From positions 617,188 through 681,187 of the forward strand of contig CAADRB010000037.1 in NCBI GenBank assembly GCA_900708905.1: 64,000 nucleotides of DNA, given 5' to 3'. Origin of the DNA: Hymenolepis diminuta. Taxonomy: Eukaryota; Platyhelminthes; Cestoda; Cyclophyllidea; Hymenolepididae. Position 1 is the stretch's first letter, and the number at the start of each line of letters is the position of its first letter. The notes below the pieces were generated by a model, which ran no database searches, was not told the origin of the DNA, and saw only the letters and a list, made by a program, of their open reading frames with translations. The position numbers and the translations under genes are program-made. This document shows, in pieces, positions 11,134 through 25,019 of this stretch.

Positions 11134-14100
11134 CTGTTGAAGGGTAGATAAACAAATGTTCACTTAGCAATGCAATTATAGTCAGTACTTCATCAGATAC
11201 TAATTACATCTTTCAAAATATTAATTGGGTGCTTTTCAATTACTTTGAATGACTTTTAGGACAAAATGTAAGAATAAATCTTTTAAAAATATTGTGCAAA
11301 ATAGAAGATAATACAATTTCCTAACTTCCAAGCAAATTAACTCTGGGATTAAATTCTTCCGTTATCAACTAGGTCTTTTCACTAGCAACATCGGAGATGA
11401 TTAGTAAATTCTTTTCAACCAACCAACTAATGGATTTCTCCGAAAAAAGGAGTCTAACTGTGCGCTAAATCAGGAAGATTACTTAGTAGAAATAAATCAA
11501 CGTAGAAATCTCGTCATAGGTAGGTAGCTTAATAAGAAATGAATTATTCTGTTATTCCCTATACACCCTTTAAGCGCTAATATTAAAAAGAGGAGAAGAT
11601 ATCTTTAATTTCCTCTGATTGCAAAAATTATTTGAAAATCACCTCATTCTAATGGCCAATATGGATAGTTAGGTTTCGAACCCTGACCCCTCTCAACCCA
11701 TTACTCATTTTTTCCCTGCAGTTGCTTATCACTTTTTTTCAGCTACCTAACTCCCTGAGCTGCTTTCTATCCTACCCATGCAGCCTAAATTCTCTGTCTC
11801 CTTTCTAAATAGAAGAGGAGTAATATCTTGGCCAGTTTCTCCGTGAAATCCTGACTTCGAGATACTAAGAATTTTGTTCTCTCAGTTTTGAAAGATCAAT
11901 TTTTTAGAGAAGACATGAGTGATTTTTTCCGCGCCTATTTTCGTAGCTTATAGAACATTTGTGCCGTTGAAAACCTGTGGATGGGAAACTTTATTGTCTC
12001 CGCAAAATATGGAGGCATTAAAAACTGCGCATTTAGAGATGTTATGGCAGCACGCAGAGCCTACCACCTCCCTCCATAAAAAAATGACGCCCATTTCAGA
12101 CAGACAGCTAGGTAGCCATGGCGTCTCCATTACCTTCTAATACGTTTTTTGTGAAAATAAAGTGACCAAGACTAGACAAAAATGAAAAAAAGGTTCCCAC
12201 TTTAGGAATGAATAAAACGGAGATATTTCATTTACAAATTTTAAATGTTGCGATGGAGTGATGCTATCAGTGAAATAGTGTTCAAGCGAACGGATTTTAG
12301 TACTGTTGAGGTAAAATATCTGTTTGTCAGAAAAATGAATATATGGACTACTGGAGGCGATTAATGAAAAGCCATCTTCTCCAGTCAATCGCAAATTGAA
12401 CAAATCCAATTGCAAGAGTATAAATGGAGTCTTAATTGCATCTATGAATGTCTGCTTAGTACACCAGTCTCGTCGGATTAAATCTCCCTCTCTCTCTCTG
12501 GGGTCTGAGCACGTGCCGCGCCGCACATTACAACATTTTGGCGACATGTAATAATAAAGCAATATATTAAACAAAAACATACATTTGGATTAGTCCCGAT
12601 TTCAGATAGAGTCCCATCAAAGTTCTATTTCCCGTTCTCATCAGTTTACCTTTATCTATTCACCCCCCGTCTGATCAATCTATACTTAGCTACGTCCCAT
12701 GTTTGGAAATCACAGAATATCGCTGTGTTTGCAATGGTTTTATTTCACTTCGTTGACCCAACGGTGTAGCATTTTTTCCATAAGAGATCTACCAATAGCA
12801 ACGAACAAAATTTAAGTTTGATTTCTCTTCCCTTATATCGACTTTATCTTTTCCATGGAAAAGGGAAAATTTAGTCAGAAATGGATCACCTCTAATAAGG
12901 TCACTGAATGTGCAAATGAGATGACATTCATGTTAGTTAGTATATACCGAAATATCAACAATCTAATTCTCTATAAGCATATTTTCTCGGATCTGTCGAA
13001 GTCAGGGAAACATATCTTAGACATCCAAATGCGAAAATATATTTAAAGTTGATACTACGATGGGTTAGAGAGAATGGGAAACTAGCTTACACAAACTGCA
13101 GATCTACAAAATGTAACCCGATTAGATAAATGCTCTTCCCATCAACGGATAGATCGGTGTAAACCTGATGATATCATGGTCAATCAATCAATCACATTTC
13201 CGTGTGATATAATCAAATGGAAGAAAACAGTGATAATTCCAGTGCGGTACTTATTTTCTAATTATGAAGTGCTGAGATACACCTATTTAAGCGACGTTTC
13301 AACAATTCAATTTTTAAATCCATTCCCTTTTATTAAACTCCATTTTGATCCGTTCAATCATTTTTCGTGTCATTAAATTATAAATAAGTAAAAGCAATGA
13401 AAAACGTTAATTTCTTATTAATCGCAATCGTCTCTTTGCTCTATCTTTTGCAGTTTTCAATTAGTCCGCGCGCGTAACGGTAACTGCTTGATTTATGAAT
13501 TCCAGTGGAAGAGTAGGCAGCGAAGTTTATTTTGTCACATTATTGCCTTTTCTGGGGGAAAAAATACTGGGATCACGAGTCAGCGAAAAAAGGGATAAGA
13601 ATGAAGTTCAGTCAAGAAAATGTACTGCATACACCATGTCAGAGTAAAAATGTGAACGAGTAATATCCCAGACTCGTTGGTGTCGGATAAATTCAACCAT
13701 TTTACGGTCAGGATAGATTGGTGTCATTTGTTAAAAATGATTGAATTTGTCTAATTTAATTTATAAGAAAGATTATAGGGTAATGGGTTTAGGTTCTACC
13801 AATCCAAGCTCAAATGACAGGGGGATTGTCGAAAACGAATTTCTTACTCAGGAAGACTTCAAGCAATTACTTCAGCATGGAAGTAGGATAACACTTTGCT
13901 TCAACACAAATCATGGCCGCTCCTTAACTCTGCAATTTGGAAGCTCGTAAACGTATAAATTTTTAGATCTACAGAGGCATCAAACAAGTAGAAAATACTT
14001 TTCTCCTCAAAACTTTTTAGATTAAGTTCCACGAGAAGTATATTAATCTGAGACATCTTTTGCAAGAAGAAGAAGGAATCTTTACATTTTCGGAATTACA

Positions 14101-16381
14101 ATGCAATATTTCTAGATCTCAGTTTCTGTCAAAGTTTCGTTTGAGATCAAGAGGACATAATAATAGTTCAACCAAAGTGAGTTGGGAATCATTGAATAGG
14201 AGGGACGTTGTCCTCATTTGGGGGCACTTCTAAGCAAAGTGGACTACTAACCACTTAAAGAGGCTAATTTGTCGGAACGGCATGTTCGGTGAATCACTGA
14301 GCATCAAACATTAGGACATGTCGAAGTGAGCCATACCTATTAAGGGATTAAACAATCTGGTGAAATTATTTATTTATTTATTTGTTCATTTCTCGCCTCC
14401 TCTCCCCACATCATCCTCCATTGGACGATTCTATTGTCCTCCGTGTTTAGATACTTCTCCACTACTTAGAATTGCATTTTTTTTTCCTTATTATGCTTGA
14501 TATTATTTGTCTCGAAGGTTGTTAAAGTGGAATAAAAACAACCTTCAATGCCCATATCTAAACAGTATTCCAGATTCTTGCAAAATACTCCGCAGTTAAG
14601 TTGGTAGCTAAAAGGTAACAATTTTAAACCTCTGTAGAATATAAATTTGTCTTGAAATAGATTTCGCCAAATTCTATCGAAAAAATAACATATTAAAAAA
14701 AGTTGTTATTCAATGCATATAATTAAATTAAACTAAATAATTGTGCAAATTATTTTTCATTAATGTACTTTAAAATCTCGTAAATGGTATTTCAAAGTTA
14801 ATATGGAAACAGCAGCCCACTATTAGAGTATTCATAAAATTTTTTACGACATTTTACAGCTGTGGATAAAATGGAAGCCTTCAAATAGTAAGCCCATTAG
14901 GGAGGTGCTCATAACACTTTACTTGGGCAGAGGGAGAGCATCTTGGAGCACCATCATCACCAGCTCTCATGTTCACCGGAAACAATCAGTTCATTTGGAC
15001 ATCCACACCGTCTAACTTAGCAGATACACACGTTGAATGTTTGCTATTATCACTTATGAGGATCTTCAAACCTCTAGACAGTGGTTGTGGTAGTGGAACT
15101 TAGTTACTGCTTAGATATCGATAGAAATGAGTCGTCAGAGAAAGATGGAATTAGATCAACTTGACTACTTACATAATCTTTCTGACCCAAATCAATAGCT
15201 TTGGGCTTCAAAACTCAACCTCACAACCTGATTGATGATTGTTTAAATTCCAGGATTCTTATTCTCATTTGTTCGTCCTTTTGACGTTATTCCTTTAAGT
15301 TGCCTCACCGTTTCTAGAATTTTCGTACATTTCATGTTAAGATGTAAGATAATTTTTCATTTGTATCTGAAGCTTCAAAGATATTAGTACTTCCACAATA
15401 TCCGGGTTAATTTTGATTTATGTATTTTCAAGGATAACCTCTCGCAAGATATTCAAAACACACCGAGAAGGATCAGATAGGCTAACCTAGATCTGTGGTT
15501 ATTAAAGGGAACGTTAATTAGTATCTCTTTGACCTTTCCCCTTCTCCATAGGTGGGTTTGCGCGTAAGCCACCACCTGCCAACACGAAAAGCAGAAAGGC
15601 GAAGAAAAAACTGAATACGCAGGTATTGACGTCACCATCATCATTACCACTTATATTATAGGTGCATGAAGGGGTCACACTAGATCAAAAAATATCACTG
15701 ACATCACTTTATAATCAAAATAAAATGAACTAGTATTAAGAAATCCGAAGATTTCAAATATGTACAGTCAAATGCAGTTCAACATTAGCAAGTGAGAGAG
15801 GAAATCTCTTATTAAACGATTTGTATGCAGCCATCCACATGCACAGCAGTTCTAGCCGATGTTATTATCATTTTCTAAGTATTGATATTCCACCAGTGGA
15901 TTTCAAATCTGTATTCTCTCTTAATGATACGTCTATTTATTGAAGGTGGTATTGGGTAATCAAATTGGACAAAGAGTTGCACAGAATTCAAATTCTAGTG
16001 CACTGAAGAGAGCTCTACGTGACCTTATGATTACCTTTCCTGAATCTCGGCATTCTTTTCCAAGCTTCACTTAGTTTTGAAGTTCATATTCGTGAAAATA
16101 TTTCCTCCTAATTCCTTGAATTGAATAATTACATGAAAGAACTCATTCAGCAGAACAAAGCATAAGAGTTGTTGCTTGGCCGATTTATTCTTTACACGCT
16201 CCTAAAATAACTCATTTTATTTTCTACTAAAATTCTAGCATTTTCTCAGCTTCCCAGAAAAAGACGAGACTAACTTTCGACTTAGTGTCAAAAAGCACTC
16301 AGAGAGTCAAAACATTTTCTCGCATTTTAAAATGTTAGTGGAATAAGAAATTGAAGAAATGAAGTAAAACATTTAACTCAC
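11134..16381 (-). other. RasGAP intron
   Basis: 5.2 kb intron inside the C2 coding region. The only notable content is the unrecognised frame at 12137-12580 and scattered homopolymer runs. Confidence 0.85.
12137..12580 (-). other. Unrecognised 147-codon open frame
   Basis: Minus-strand frame in the 5.2 kb intron between 11134 and 16381. It contains MSPKCCNVRRGTCSDPRERE over a CACGTGC and GA-rich stretch, then a hydrophobic Phe/Leu-rich second half. The AGAGAGAGAG microsatellite at ~12485-12500 accounts for the RERE run. No splice signals make it part of the RasGAP, and no family is recognised. Confidence 0.12.
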
Positions 16382-16483
16382 TTGAGATCGAATTCTTCAG
16401 CCCAGAAAATGCTATTGCCCGTGGATTGCTTGCTCGTACTTCTTGCATAGAGGGTTCGATCTAAGCACACGTCACAGTAATAC
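16382..16483 (-). CDS. RasGAP exon: C2 domain core
   Basis: This 102-base exon has a CCTTTTCAG acceptor and GTGAGT donor, phase 2 in and 2 out. It reads YYCDVCLDRTLYARSTSK, then QSTGNSIFWAEEFDL. It is the most conserved stretch of the family's C2 domain ('YYCELCLDD-LYARTTSK', 'FWGEHFEFNNLP') and fixes the family. As in the SynGAP group, the canonical calcium-binding aspartates of C2 domains are largely absent. Confidence 0.95.
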
Positions 16484-19291
16484 CTGAAAAGGGGAAAGGA
16501 TCATCATTAACAATCCATTGCATTGATAGTAGAAAATATCTAGCCTCAGAAGACAATAATTCAATCAACATTCCTCTTATTTGGAGAAATTTCAGCCCAT
16601 CCAGCACGAAATAAGGCCCGTGAAAAACTTGCGAATTTTTAAAATCTTTTAATTTCGGAAGTAAAAAAGTAGTGCCAGATTTGATGGATTTCACATAAAT
16701 TTCAAAGTGTAGAATATCCTTGCTTCATTTTTGATAAGTGAAAATGTCACTTCAAGTAATCCATCAATCAATCATAGGAGCTGAAATGAATGTTTCCCAT
16801 TTAATTTTCGAAATGCAATTGGAACACACAGTTCCACTCGAATAGAACTGACAAATTCAACTAAAATTAGACCGAACGTAGACAGACTCTAATTGTTTTT
16901 AAGGCTAAAGCCGTGGATGAAGCTAGTTTACAGAAATTTATTTGTTTTGATGAGTTGAGCTGGAAAAAGTTAGTTTGCAATCGCTGCAAACTAATTTTAC
17001 AACCATAAAAATGAGCTTTGGCGCCACTAACGCAGTTTTTAGACTTAATCGATTCGGTTGAGGGTTTTGCTACACTACCAGATGAATTTAAACCAGCCGA
17101 CTGTGAGATTACAAAAATGCAAACAGAGTAAATCTTCGATCTGGAAAACCAACCCCAAATGCAATCATCACTCCGTCGTCTTCAAATCTAAGTTCTAACC
17201 ACATGGTATGCCCCGAATATCTCAAGTCATGAAGGTCTCTCAGATAAAGATGAACCAATAGCAATTCGAGATTTGTAGAGATCGTTTCTTTCAACACGTC
17301 TCTCCTCAGTAAATTTTGGATTGGAAGGTGTATATCCCGCCTTTTTTTAACTAATAACTTCAATACAACCTTTAGATTGTATCATAAATAAATCAATATT
17401 TGAATATTTAACTCTAAATCATCGAGGTTCTGGTATGGTAGCCGGTTTTAAATAGGCCCATTTTAAATATCATAAGGGAATCATTCCCAAAACCATCTTT
17501 AAACAATTACATTACACTATCAGACGTTGCTCTTAGTTTAAAACGGATACTTTAATTTGATAATTTAATATTATTATTTTGGAGGCTGTGTTCAAACTAT
17601 TTACGACAAATAATAGTGCCTCACGGGATAAAGAGGTATAAAAGTACGCATTGTAGAATAAACACAAAACAAAGCGATTCAATCAGACAAATAAAAAGAA
17701 ATCCCAAGTCAATTATCACGATCAGGTGATGCATATTTTATCCAAGTTGTAAATATAGTTACTAGACAGCATATGACCTCCCTCCGACTTATATTAGTGT
17801 ATAGAGGGAGAAAAATTCCATCATTTTGCAGAGGTCTATAATTCCAGAATATTGATTTGTGTTCAGTACGAAATTTGCCTGTACTTAACTCAAATGTTCG
17901 TCTTCGCCTTTACAGAGGGTATTTTTGGAGGGATTGAGATGGTACATTTCAGGGGCAATTTGTGTGATACTTCAAAGAGTGGGAAATAACAGGATGCACT
18001 TTCGAATAAAGAGCAAATCATTCTCTCATAAACGCAAAAAGTTCATTGTGTGCTTTCAGGATACAAAATGACAAAGAAAGTAGTGCGCATTCAACGAAAA
18101 TGATTCAGCTTAGTTGTGCAATCAAATAACTCGAAATGTTCCCACTCAATCGATTGGGAATGCTTACAAACAAACGGACATGGGTAGCGGAAAATAAAAC
18201 GACCGCTGATTTTTACTAATTCCAAGTCTACATAGCTTATACCAATCGACGGCTCTGAGGCTCCAAAATTGGGAGCAGCATCCAATCCTTAAAACGTGGT
18301 GTGCTTTCTGCGATCGGACTAATTTGAACTAGTTTTCGAACTCCTTTTAGATTTAGAAAGCACAAATAAATGCCGACTAAAGTCGTCATCGCAAAATCAT
18401 CTTCAAATCGACGTTCCAACCGAGTAGAGCATAATTCCAAAATTCAATCATACCTTTAGTGATTTGGGTGACCATTTGTACGTACTTAGTGATTAATTAG
18501 AATCGATCTATTCGAACGAGAATTTTGATGTAAGATGGATTTAGTCTCCTATGAATAAAAATTGCAATTTTCTCTTATTATCTAATTGTGCTAAACCAGT
18601 AAAGTAATCCTGTAGATATGACGCTGGTACAGATGCGAGAGCCCGATGGCATAAACTTGAAGACTTCTGTATGCACTTCTTTCCCCTCATTAAGCGAATT
18701 AGAATTGTTTTGTGTAATACATAATTAATGCAATGCATATGGAAACGAAATCCTATTCTCCCATACCAGTATCCGGTGCAATCTGCTACCAATTAAGGCT
18801 CAAAGATAAGGCTCTTCTGAACATATCACTCTCAATCTGCGATCTTAATTCAAAGGGGCGGTAGTCACGAAGGAGTGTCAAGACGAATTTCATACCGCAT
18901 ATAAAAATGACGCCTATAGACCAGTCTAACCAACTGGAATTTTTGGTACCTACATTAAGAGGTCATTTTTAACCGAATGGACTTAATAACAGAAAGATAC
19001 GGTTACGTTCAAACTCAGTTTTGAATGATATCCCAAAATCACATTATGAATTGCCCAGATTGGAGGAGGGTTAGCAAAAGCGAGTTATGATTCATTCGCC
19101 TAAACACAGCAACCGGCAGTCTTTAATGTCTCGCAATCTCTGAATTAAGACAGAATTCCTGACTCATATGCGAGACAGATGTGTGAACAATAAAGGTGAG
19201 AAAATACCACCCACCATAATCTTAGTGAAGTCCATTAGACACAAAATTCCCTTTGCGTATACGCAAGACATTTTCGATCATTTAGTGGTGA

Positions 19292-19314
19292 TTGTGTGTG
19301 TGTGTGTGTGTGTG
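19292..19314. repeat. (GT)n microsatellite
   Basis: About eleven GT units, followed directly by a purine-rich GAGGGGGAGAGAGAGGGAGA. Confidence 0.95.
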
Positions 19315-19990
19315 AGGGGGAGAGAGAGGGAGATGAAGAAAATCACTCGTGATCCCCGTTAAATCTTCGACTTCCGAAATTAATCCAATTTGCATCCTCA
19401 ATTGAGGTCTTTTATTAGAAGGTCAACTAACCTTTAAATTGCAATGGAATAAACGCTAAAAGATGTAAATGCGTTGATCCACAACTCATCAGATATCATG
19501 AAAATTCATCCGTGGAGAGCGTATAATGTAGCCCCTAGGTTCAAATTAATCAACACCACCACCTAATCTAAAGGCGATTAAGGACAATTAATCATATTTA
19601 ATCAATCTTAATCAAGCCCACAAAATAGACCTCGGAAACCAATCTAGTGAAAGAAGAAAACACAAGTTCTCATATTCGCATACAGAATTAGAATGAGCAA
19701 GTTGAATAGAAAAATGATTGATACTACAGACTGATTGGGGAATAACTTGTTATTTGAAAAATCAGATAATTCGTATTATTAAAAATATGCTAAATAGAAT
19801 TTCATTTGAAATTAGAATAAATATTAAAGATTTTGACTGATACTTTTTTAACCGATCAATACTCTCTAATGGGATCGGTGATCATGGGTCTTGCATGACA
19901 GTAATCCTTGAATATTTCTGATCTGAGACCATATTTGAACTTAGACAATTCGCTTCGAAACTCCATAGTGACCTGATAAGTTGGCACAGT

Positions 19991-20500
19991 TTGGAAATAT
20001 TTACAAGCAGTCACTTTCGACCATCGTATAGTTATGACAAGATAAGTCGGACGCTTTCGCTAAAGCTTACCAATCAATGCGGTGGTAAAGATGACTTGCT
20101 TCTATTTCGTGGGGGATGTGGATTTGGGCATCAAATCTCCACCGTCATGGTATTACTAAGCGAATTACTACTACAACTAACTGAAAAAGAGGTAGTAAAA
20201 GTATCTCATCCAACTGGGATGACTGCGACTGTCACACGCAACTGTTGGAACAGGCGGTCCTTGCACTGGAGAAAGTTATCCTCTGCGTGTAGGTTAAACA
20301 ACACAGTCACCACACCAAATTTCACACATAGGGGATCGAGTGGCTTCTACGGTTTGCCCGTACCGTACAGCACACGGTACACGCTTATAAAAAAACTTGT
20401 GCCTTTATTACAGGGTTGGACGAGTGGTTGTGTGTGCGCTACAGATCTCGAATTTTGCGCGTATTGTGACAGAGAGGCGAAATCTCCTGCTCAGATTTAA
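19991..20500 (+). CDS. Unrecognised ORF of 169 codons in an intron
   Basis: Among the longest open frames in the window outside the RasGAP exons. The translation (MEIFTSSHFRPSYSYDKISR to DLEFCAYCDREAKSPAQI) has no fold or motif I know, and shows a mixed composition with ten cysteines. Local GC is somewhat higher than the flanks, which alone lengthens frames. A short inverted repeat and a TATAAAA run lie inside it. Most likely old element sequence. Confidence 0.18.
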   Translation: MEIFTSSHFRPSYSYDKISRTLSLKLTNQCGGKDDLLLFRGGCGFGHQISTVMVLLSELLLQLTEKEVVKVSHPTGMTATVTRNCWNRRSLHWRKLSSACRLNNTVTTPNFTHRGSSGFYGLPVPYSTRYTLIKKLVPLLQGWTSGCVCATDLEFCAYCDREAKSPAQI

Positions 20501-22104
20501 AATCATGTAATCTAATTACCACTGACCCAAAATCGCCAAGTGAGGAAAAAATAGCCGGAATGAAATTTTGTGGAAGAGTGAAGCTTTTCACGAAATGTGA
20601 ATAAATCAGAGATATCGTGAATGACTTTAGTATAAAAGTGTGAATTGAGAGAAAGCATTTTATAAATGAATAACTTATTTTTAAACTTTCGATTATTCCA
20701 GTAATTTAGGACATATTTTGGCTTCGTGTAGTAGATCAGAAGCATTCGATCTAAACCCAAATACCGTTAATTACATGTTTACCAAGGAAACTCTTGACTT
20801 ACAAGACAAATTGACCATCCAGAAAATATATTTCTGTAAACAATGCTAAGAAAAATAGAAAATTCTAGGTCTCTTGAAAAGAAGTGACTTTTATAATACA
20901 CTTTTTATGCAGATGAGTAGCATCCTGTAGCCTTCCTAATGAGAAACTCACTCTGGTTGACAATTTCATTTTTCATTTTAATTAATTAAAAAATTAATAT
21001 GAGAGACGTGATTTGGAAGGGAGATACATGGCCTTCAATGGAATATATATAATAGTGAGGGGATGAGAACTATTAATCGGGAGATTTCTGTCTTGAAACC
21101 GTTCTTCAGCTCTTAAAATGTACATTCTTTGGAATTTTTAAGGGCGTTTGGTTGGAGCTAAGCTTACAAGGCAAAAAAATTTAATTGATGTTAGTTTTCC
21201 AGGGCGAAGGTTTGCATTCATTTGCATTTTCTTAATCTCACCTTTCAGACTTCAGTTCAAATTTTTCTGTTAGCGAAATGATAAGCTGACAGCACCACAC
21301 CCATCAAGACTTTTCCCGCAGATAACAAAGACAGCAGAGGTATAGATATATATCCTTAAACCAATAAATATGTTCTCTGATTAGACCTCGTATTAAAACT
21401 ACGCCGTATATATTCCACAATACTGGACTTGAACCTCACCACAAGGCAACAAAAGTGCGAATAAAATGATTTGATGGACGCTTTTTCCACAACGTCAAAG
21501 GGACAAAGAGGAAGGAAAGGGACAGCTGTCAGAAGATAAATTCACGAGATTTTGCGAATGAAAAGTACAAAAGATGGCGCTTTTCAGTGTTATAAAATGG
21601 TCAGATGATGGAGGTCTCATATTCCCGTTAAAAGAACGGCGATTAGGATTGGTTTTCGCAGAGCTCTCTTTCTCCCTCTCCTTGATGTATTTGAATTTGA
21701 AAGACATGGATTTTATTGTCCAATTCGTTGCCACATGCGGCTTTAAATAAATGGACTTACCATAAATATATTCCCCCCAAGTACACACTTTAAGCATATT
21801 GGAAATGAAAATTTGATATCCCAATTATACTTACAAATTAAAAAATGACAAAAACATATTTTTTAAGTCCTAGAAACCAATCAGATGCTACTCAGTTTAT
21901 GAAAATATCGAGGTACTATTGGCACCCATTTTGGATTAGTTTGGCATAAAAGTAAAATCAATCAATAATAAGCAGAAAGAATTGAAAACCGAGAGGTATT
22001 CAAGTAGGATTCATTCGACGGGATCAACTATCCGATAGAGATTAGAAATGGCATCAGCAACCATTTTTATAAGAAGTATATCGACCATACAGAGGTCAAC
22101 TTAC

Positions 22105-22206
22105 CTTCTCTTGTTATGAAGACCTTTCGCCTCGAGGATTGAGAGGAAAAGAGAGTTTTCCCGATGTCTTTCATTCTCCAAATTCGGCTTAGCTGTTCTT
22201 CTTAAA
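22105..22206 (-). CDS. RasGAP exon: end of PH, start of C2
   Basis: This 102-base exon, phase 2 in and 2 out, has a TTAATTTCAG acceptor and GTAAGT donor. It reads LRRTAKPNLENERHRENSL then FLSILEAKGLHNKRR. The first part matches the family's end of PH ('L-RAV-PNKDN-RR'), and the second its first C2 strand ('L-L-WIIEA-LPPKKR'). It is the shared acceptor exon for both predicted first-exon choices. Confidence 0.92.
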
Positions 22207-23449
22207 CTGAAATTAAAAGGGGAAGAATGAAAATTTTCCTAACATTTCAAAACAATAAAACTTTTAGGGAGTATTATACTAAACACATGCAGAATTCTGT
22301 GAACGAGTTTGGACAAAAGTATTACACCTCTTGAATTTATTGAGATAAGATAAATTTATCCACTCTTACAAGGACTCGAATGGTGAAATGAGTAATCAAA
22401 GTGGATGAATAAAGAAGGATAAAGATGATTGAAAATGAGTGTTTTGATTGAAGTCAATAGCACTTCGAGATACTGCAACTGAAATCAATACGAAGTATGT
22501 AATTAAGTGTAAATGTATGAATCTTCAGGGCATTGATTAGGACTTCCAAGTTCCGAGTTATTCTGAGTTATTCTGAATTCGACGGATTTACAAAATCAGG
22601 CCGATCAATGTAATTATCAAAGTTAACAATGTTATTAAATAAGGAATTGAAAAAACGATGAGTACACAAAGAGGGCCACTAAGTAACTCCCACTCACGAA
22701 GTGATCCAACGATTAAACGTTTTCTCAACTTAAGAATTCCTAACTCTTGTTGTAAACATAAAGAGTGCTAGATAAATCTCGAACCTACTACTTGGCAAAG
22801 CTCGGACGGTCTTATCTGATGAAAAGTAGCTTTCATTGAAGTGATTAAATAAAAATTAGCTGTCCTTCTTTCAGACAAAATATTTCATATTAAGCACAGT
22901 TATTCCGGCATTAATGAGTTGGCATATGGTATCCCAGAGGAATTTCCTCGGTCTGGGTCCTCTCCCTAATGTATGCTCCTTTTATTGATTATTAATATAT
23001 TTAAAAGATACTTTGTCAAATTTCAAAGTTTAAACTAGTGGAATGATCAATCATCCAATTAAATATCACGAGCATGAACTCATCAAAAATCCATGGATCA
23101 AATCATTAAAATCGAACCTACAGACATTCGGATATCGCAGGGTAAATTTTATCCCTGTGGACAAATTTACGCTCCCAGAATCCAAGTAAAATACGACTGA
23201 GTGTTTGACTTCGTTACACCCTCCTGTTCGATCACCATTTCTTCTCTTACTGGGTCATTTTACAATTTTGCGCTTCCAGATGCTATTACATGATGAAAAC
23301 CTGAAAAAATGTTATTGCACTATCATGGGCAATGATAACCCAATTTCGAGGTAGCGGTTTAGTTTAACTATCTACACGGATGTCAAATTGCTTTAAAAAA
23401 ATGCTTAAATGGAGGGTTTTCAATCATAAATAAAGTGTTCAAATGGGGA

Positions 23450-23635
23450 TGTAGTGGATAGCGCTTGCACCCACCTAGGTCGTACCGTGACCACAACGAA
23501 TAGACTGAAACCATTGGCTAACTGAGGTCGGACATATACACACACTCAGTGACCTTGTCTGGGTTTAAGCGACCCCACGTCTGACGCCATTAATCAGCCA
23601 AGTCTGAACACGCAAACGCATTGAAGGTTGAAGTG
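23450..23635 (+). repeat. Possible second tRNA-like repeat
   Basis: GTAGTGGATAGCGCTTGCAC then CCACCTAGGTCGTACCGTGACC has an A-box-like start (TAGTGGATAGCG) and an 'ACCTAGGTCGT' stretch as found before B boxes in tRNA-derived repeats. A similar GTCGTACCG sits near 43132. Weak. Confidence 0.25.
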
Positions 23636-23856
23636 ATACGGCCTCTTTGTACTCAAGGCGAGTTAATTTAATTTGATAAACTTACTTGCTTACGACATGC
23701 GATATTCAATTGATTTATGGGAGCATGCTTACTCCAGATTAAATGTAGTGTGTTGATATTATCTGTCACTAGGAGATGAACATATATATCACATAAATTC
23801 ATTCAAACTTCGGAAATTGCTTATTACCAGCTGATCAGTGAAAATAAATAACTCTC

Positions 23857-23882
23857 CAGAGAGAGAGAGAGAGAGAGAGAGA
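23857..23882. repeat. (GA)n microsatellite
   Basis: About thirteen GA units in the intron just downstream of the alternative first exon. Confidence 0.95.
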
Positions 23883-24337
23883 TAATAAAGAGATACTTTA
23901 CCTGCATCTGTGCGTGACGTAAAGGCTTTGAATAATTCAACACGAATTTCAAAATATGAACGAATTGTGACTGTTAATGTCTAGGAAAATCTTTCAACGT
24001 TGGACAACAAGAGAGAAATAGCGGTTTATAGCGAGATACGCCCTCCGATATCACATCTACCTCCGCCTAAACTGAAGAATTCAAATAAATAAGATGCAGA
24101 CACGAAATCTGCATCTTTTGCTCAATCCATAAATTGGGTAGATAAAACTCAGTTAGGTAAACTTAGTGGAGTTATAGAAGAATAATTTTGTTGTACTGCT
24201 TCCCTTTCAAAGAGATATCGGTTATACCCAAGTCCAAATAAAAGAGAATTCCTTTCAGGCACTGAAGTATGCAAGAATATTAAACTCGAGAAGTTATGTA
24301 AACGTTGGAACATAAAAGCAAATAAAAAGGGGCTTAC

Positions 24338-24954
24338 GTAATAGACCCAACCCAGGGATCGTTATATCTCTCCTCAAAATCTAATAGAGAGGAAAATTGT
24401 TGAGCATGAAGAGAGCGTACTTTGCCCAAAGTGCTACTTCCAGATCGATGGTGGCTCAAAGAAAGAAGACTAAGTCCAGAGTAATGGTGATGCTTTTTGT
24501 GGGTGATTGGAAGAGAGAGATTCCCATCCACAACGTTGGAAAAAATACTACTACCACCTTTCTTCGAGCCAAGTCCGAGAGTGTAATCCTGACTTGTGAC
24601 CGATGAGACTAAACTATGCATGCTAGCACTACTGAGTAGTTGTGAACGTCGGTTCGAAGAGGAATGACCAGTACTTCCATTTGTCTTTCCATTCGTTTCA
24701 CGATTAGAAAGTGTCGCTAATTGAGCCTCCAGAATGGGAGGCATAACAGGTGCCTGGGGTAGAAGAGAATTAGAAGCCGTTAATTCATCCAGGGAACCAG
24801 CTGTGAGGATTGAGGGAAGCTGCCATTCCTCTGTATCCACGTCATTAATTTCTGAATTTCGATAGCGAGAAGTGGGAAGCTCGTGAGGTTTCTGACTCGG
24901 AGAAGGCGGTGTTGAGGCCTTAGAGCCACGGTGACAAAACAACATACTTGTCAT
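24338..24954 (-). CDS. Alternative first exon of a short RasGAP isoform
   Basis: This 617-base exon starts with ATG at 24952-24954 and ends ATTAC|GTAAGCC in phase 2. An in-frame TAG six codons upstream rules out extension to the left, and using that TAG as an acceptor puts a stop in frame, so it is not an internal exon. Its 205 residues are Ser/His-rich and unlike any domain I recognise; they contain TPPSPSQKP and KKHHHYSGLSLLSLSHHRSG. The phase equals that of the second PH exon (34332), so both can splice to 22206. The resulting protein keeps only LRRTAKPN of the PH domain and then runs through C2 and GAP, similar in principle to SynGAP isoforms made from alternative start sites. Strong as coding sequence; the alternative-promoter reading is inference. 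Confidence 0.85.
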
Positions 24955-25019
24955 TGTCTTATTAGAGTACTAGCACAGATACACAGCACAGCATATTATG
25001 TGTGTGCTGAAGGAGGTAA

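Larger units (their letters stand above)
16484..22104 (-). other. RasGAP intron
   Basis: 5.6 kb intron. Holds a GT microsatellite at 19292-19314 followed by GAGAGAGAGGGAGA, the 19991-20500 open frame and an inverted repeat near 20360-20380. No host exon found. Confidence 0.85.
22207..24337 (-). other. RasGAP intron, downstream of the alternative first exon
   Basis: 2.1 kb. Holds a GA microsatellite at 23857-23882 and the possible tRNA-like repeat at 23450-23635. In the long isoform this is part of a 12 kb intron from 34331 to 22207. Confidence 0.8.

Noticed and set aside
22815..22850. CTGATGA-type start of a hammerhead ribozyme core
   Set aside because: The required GAAA after stem II is missing and flanking stems do not pair.
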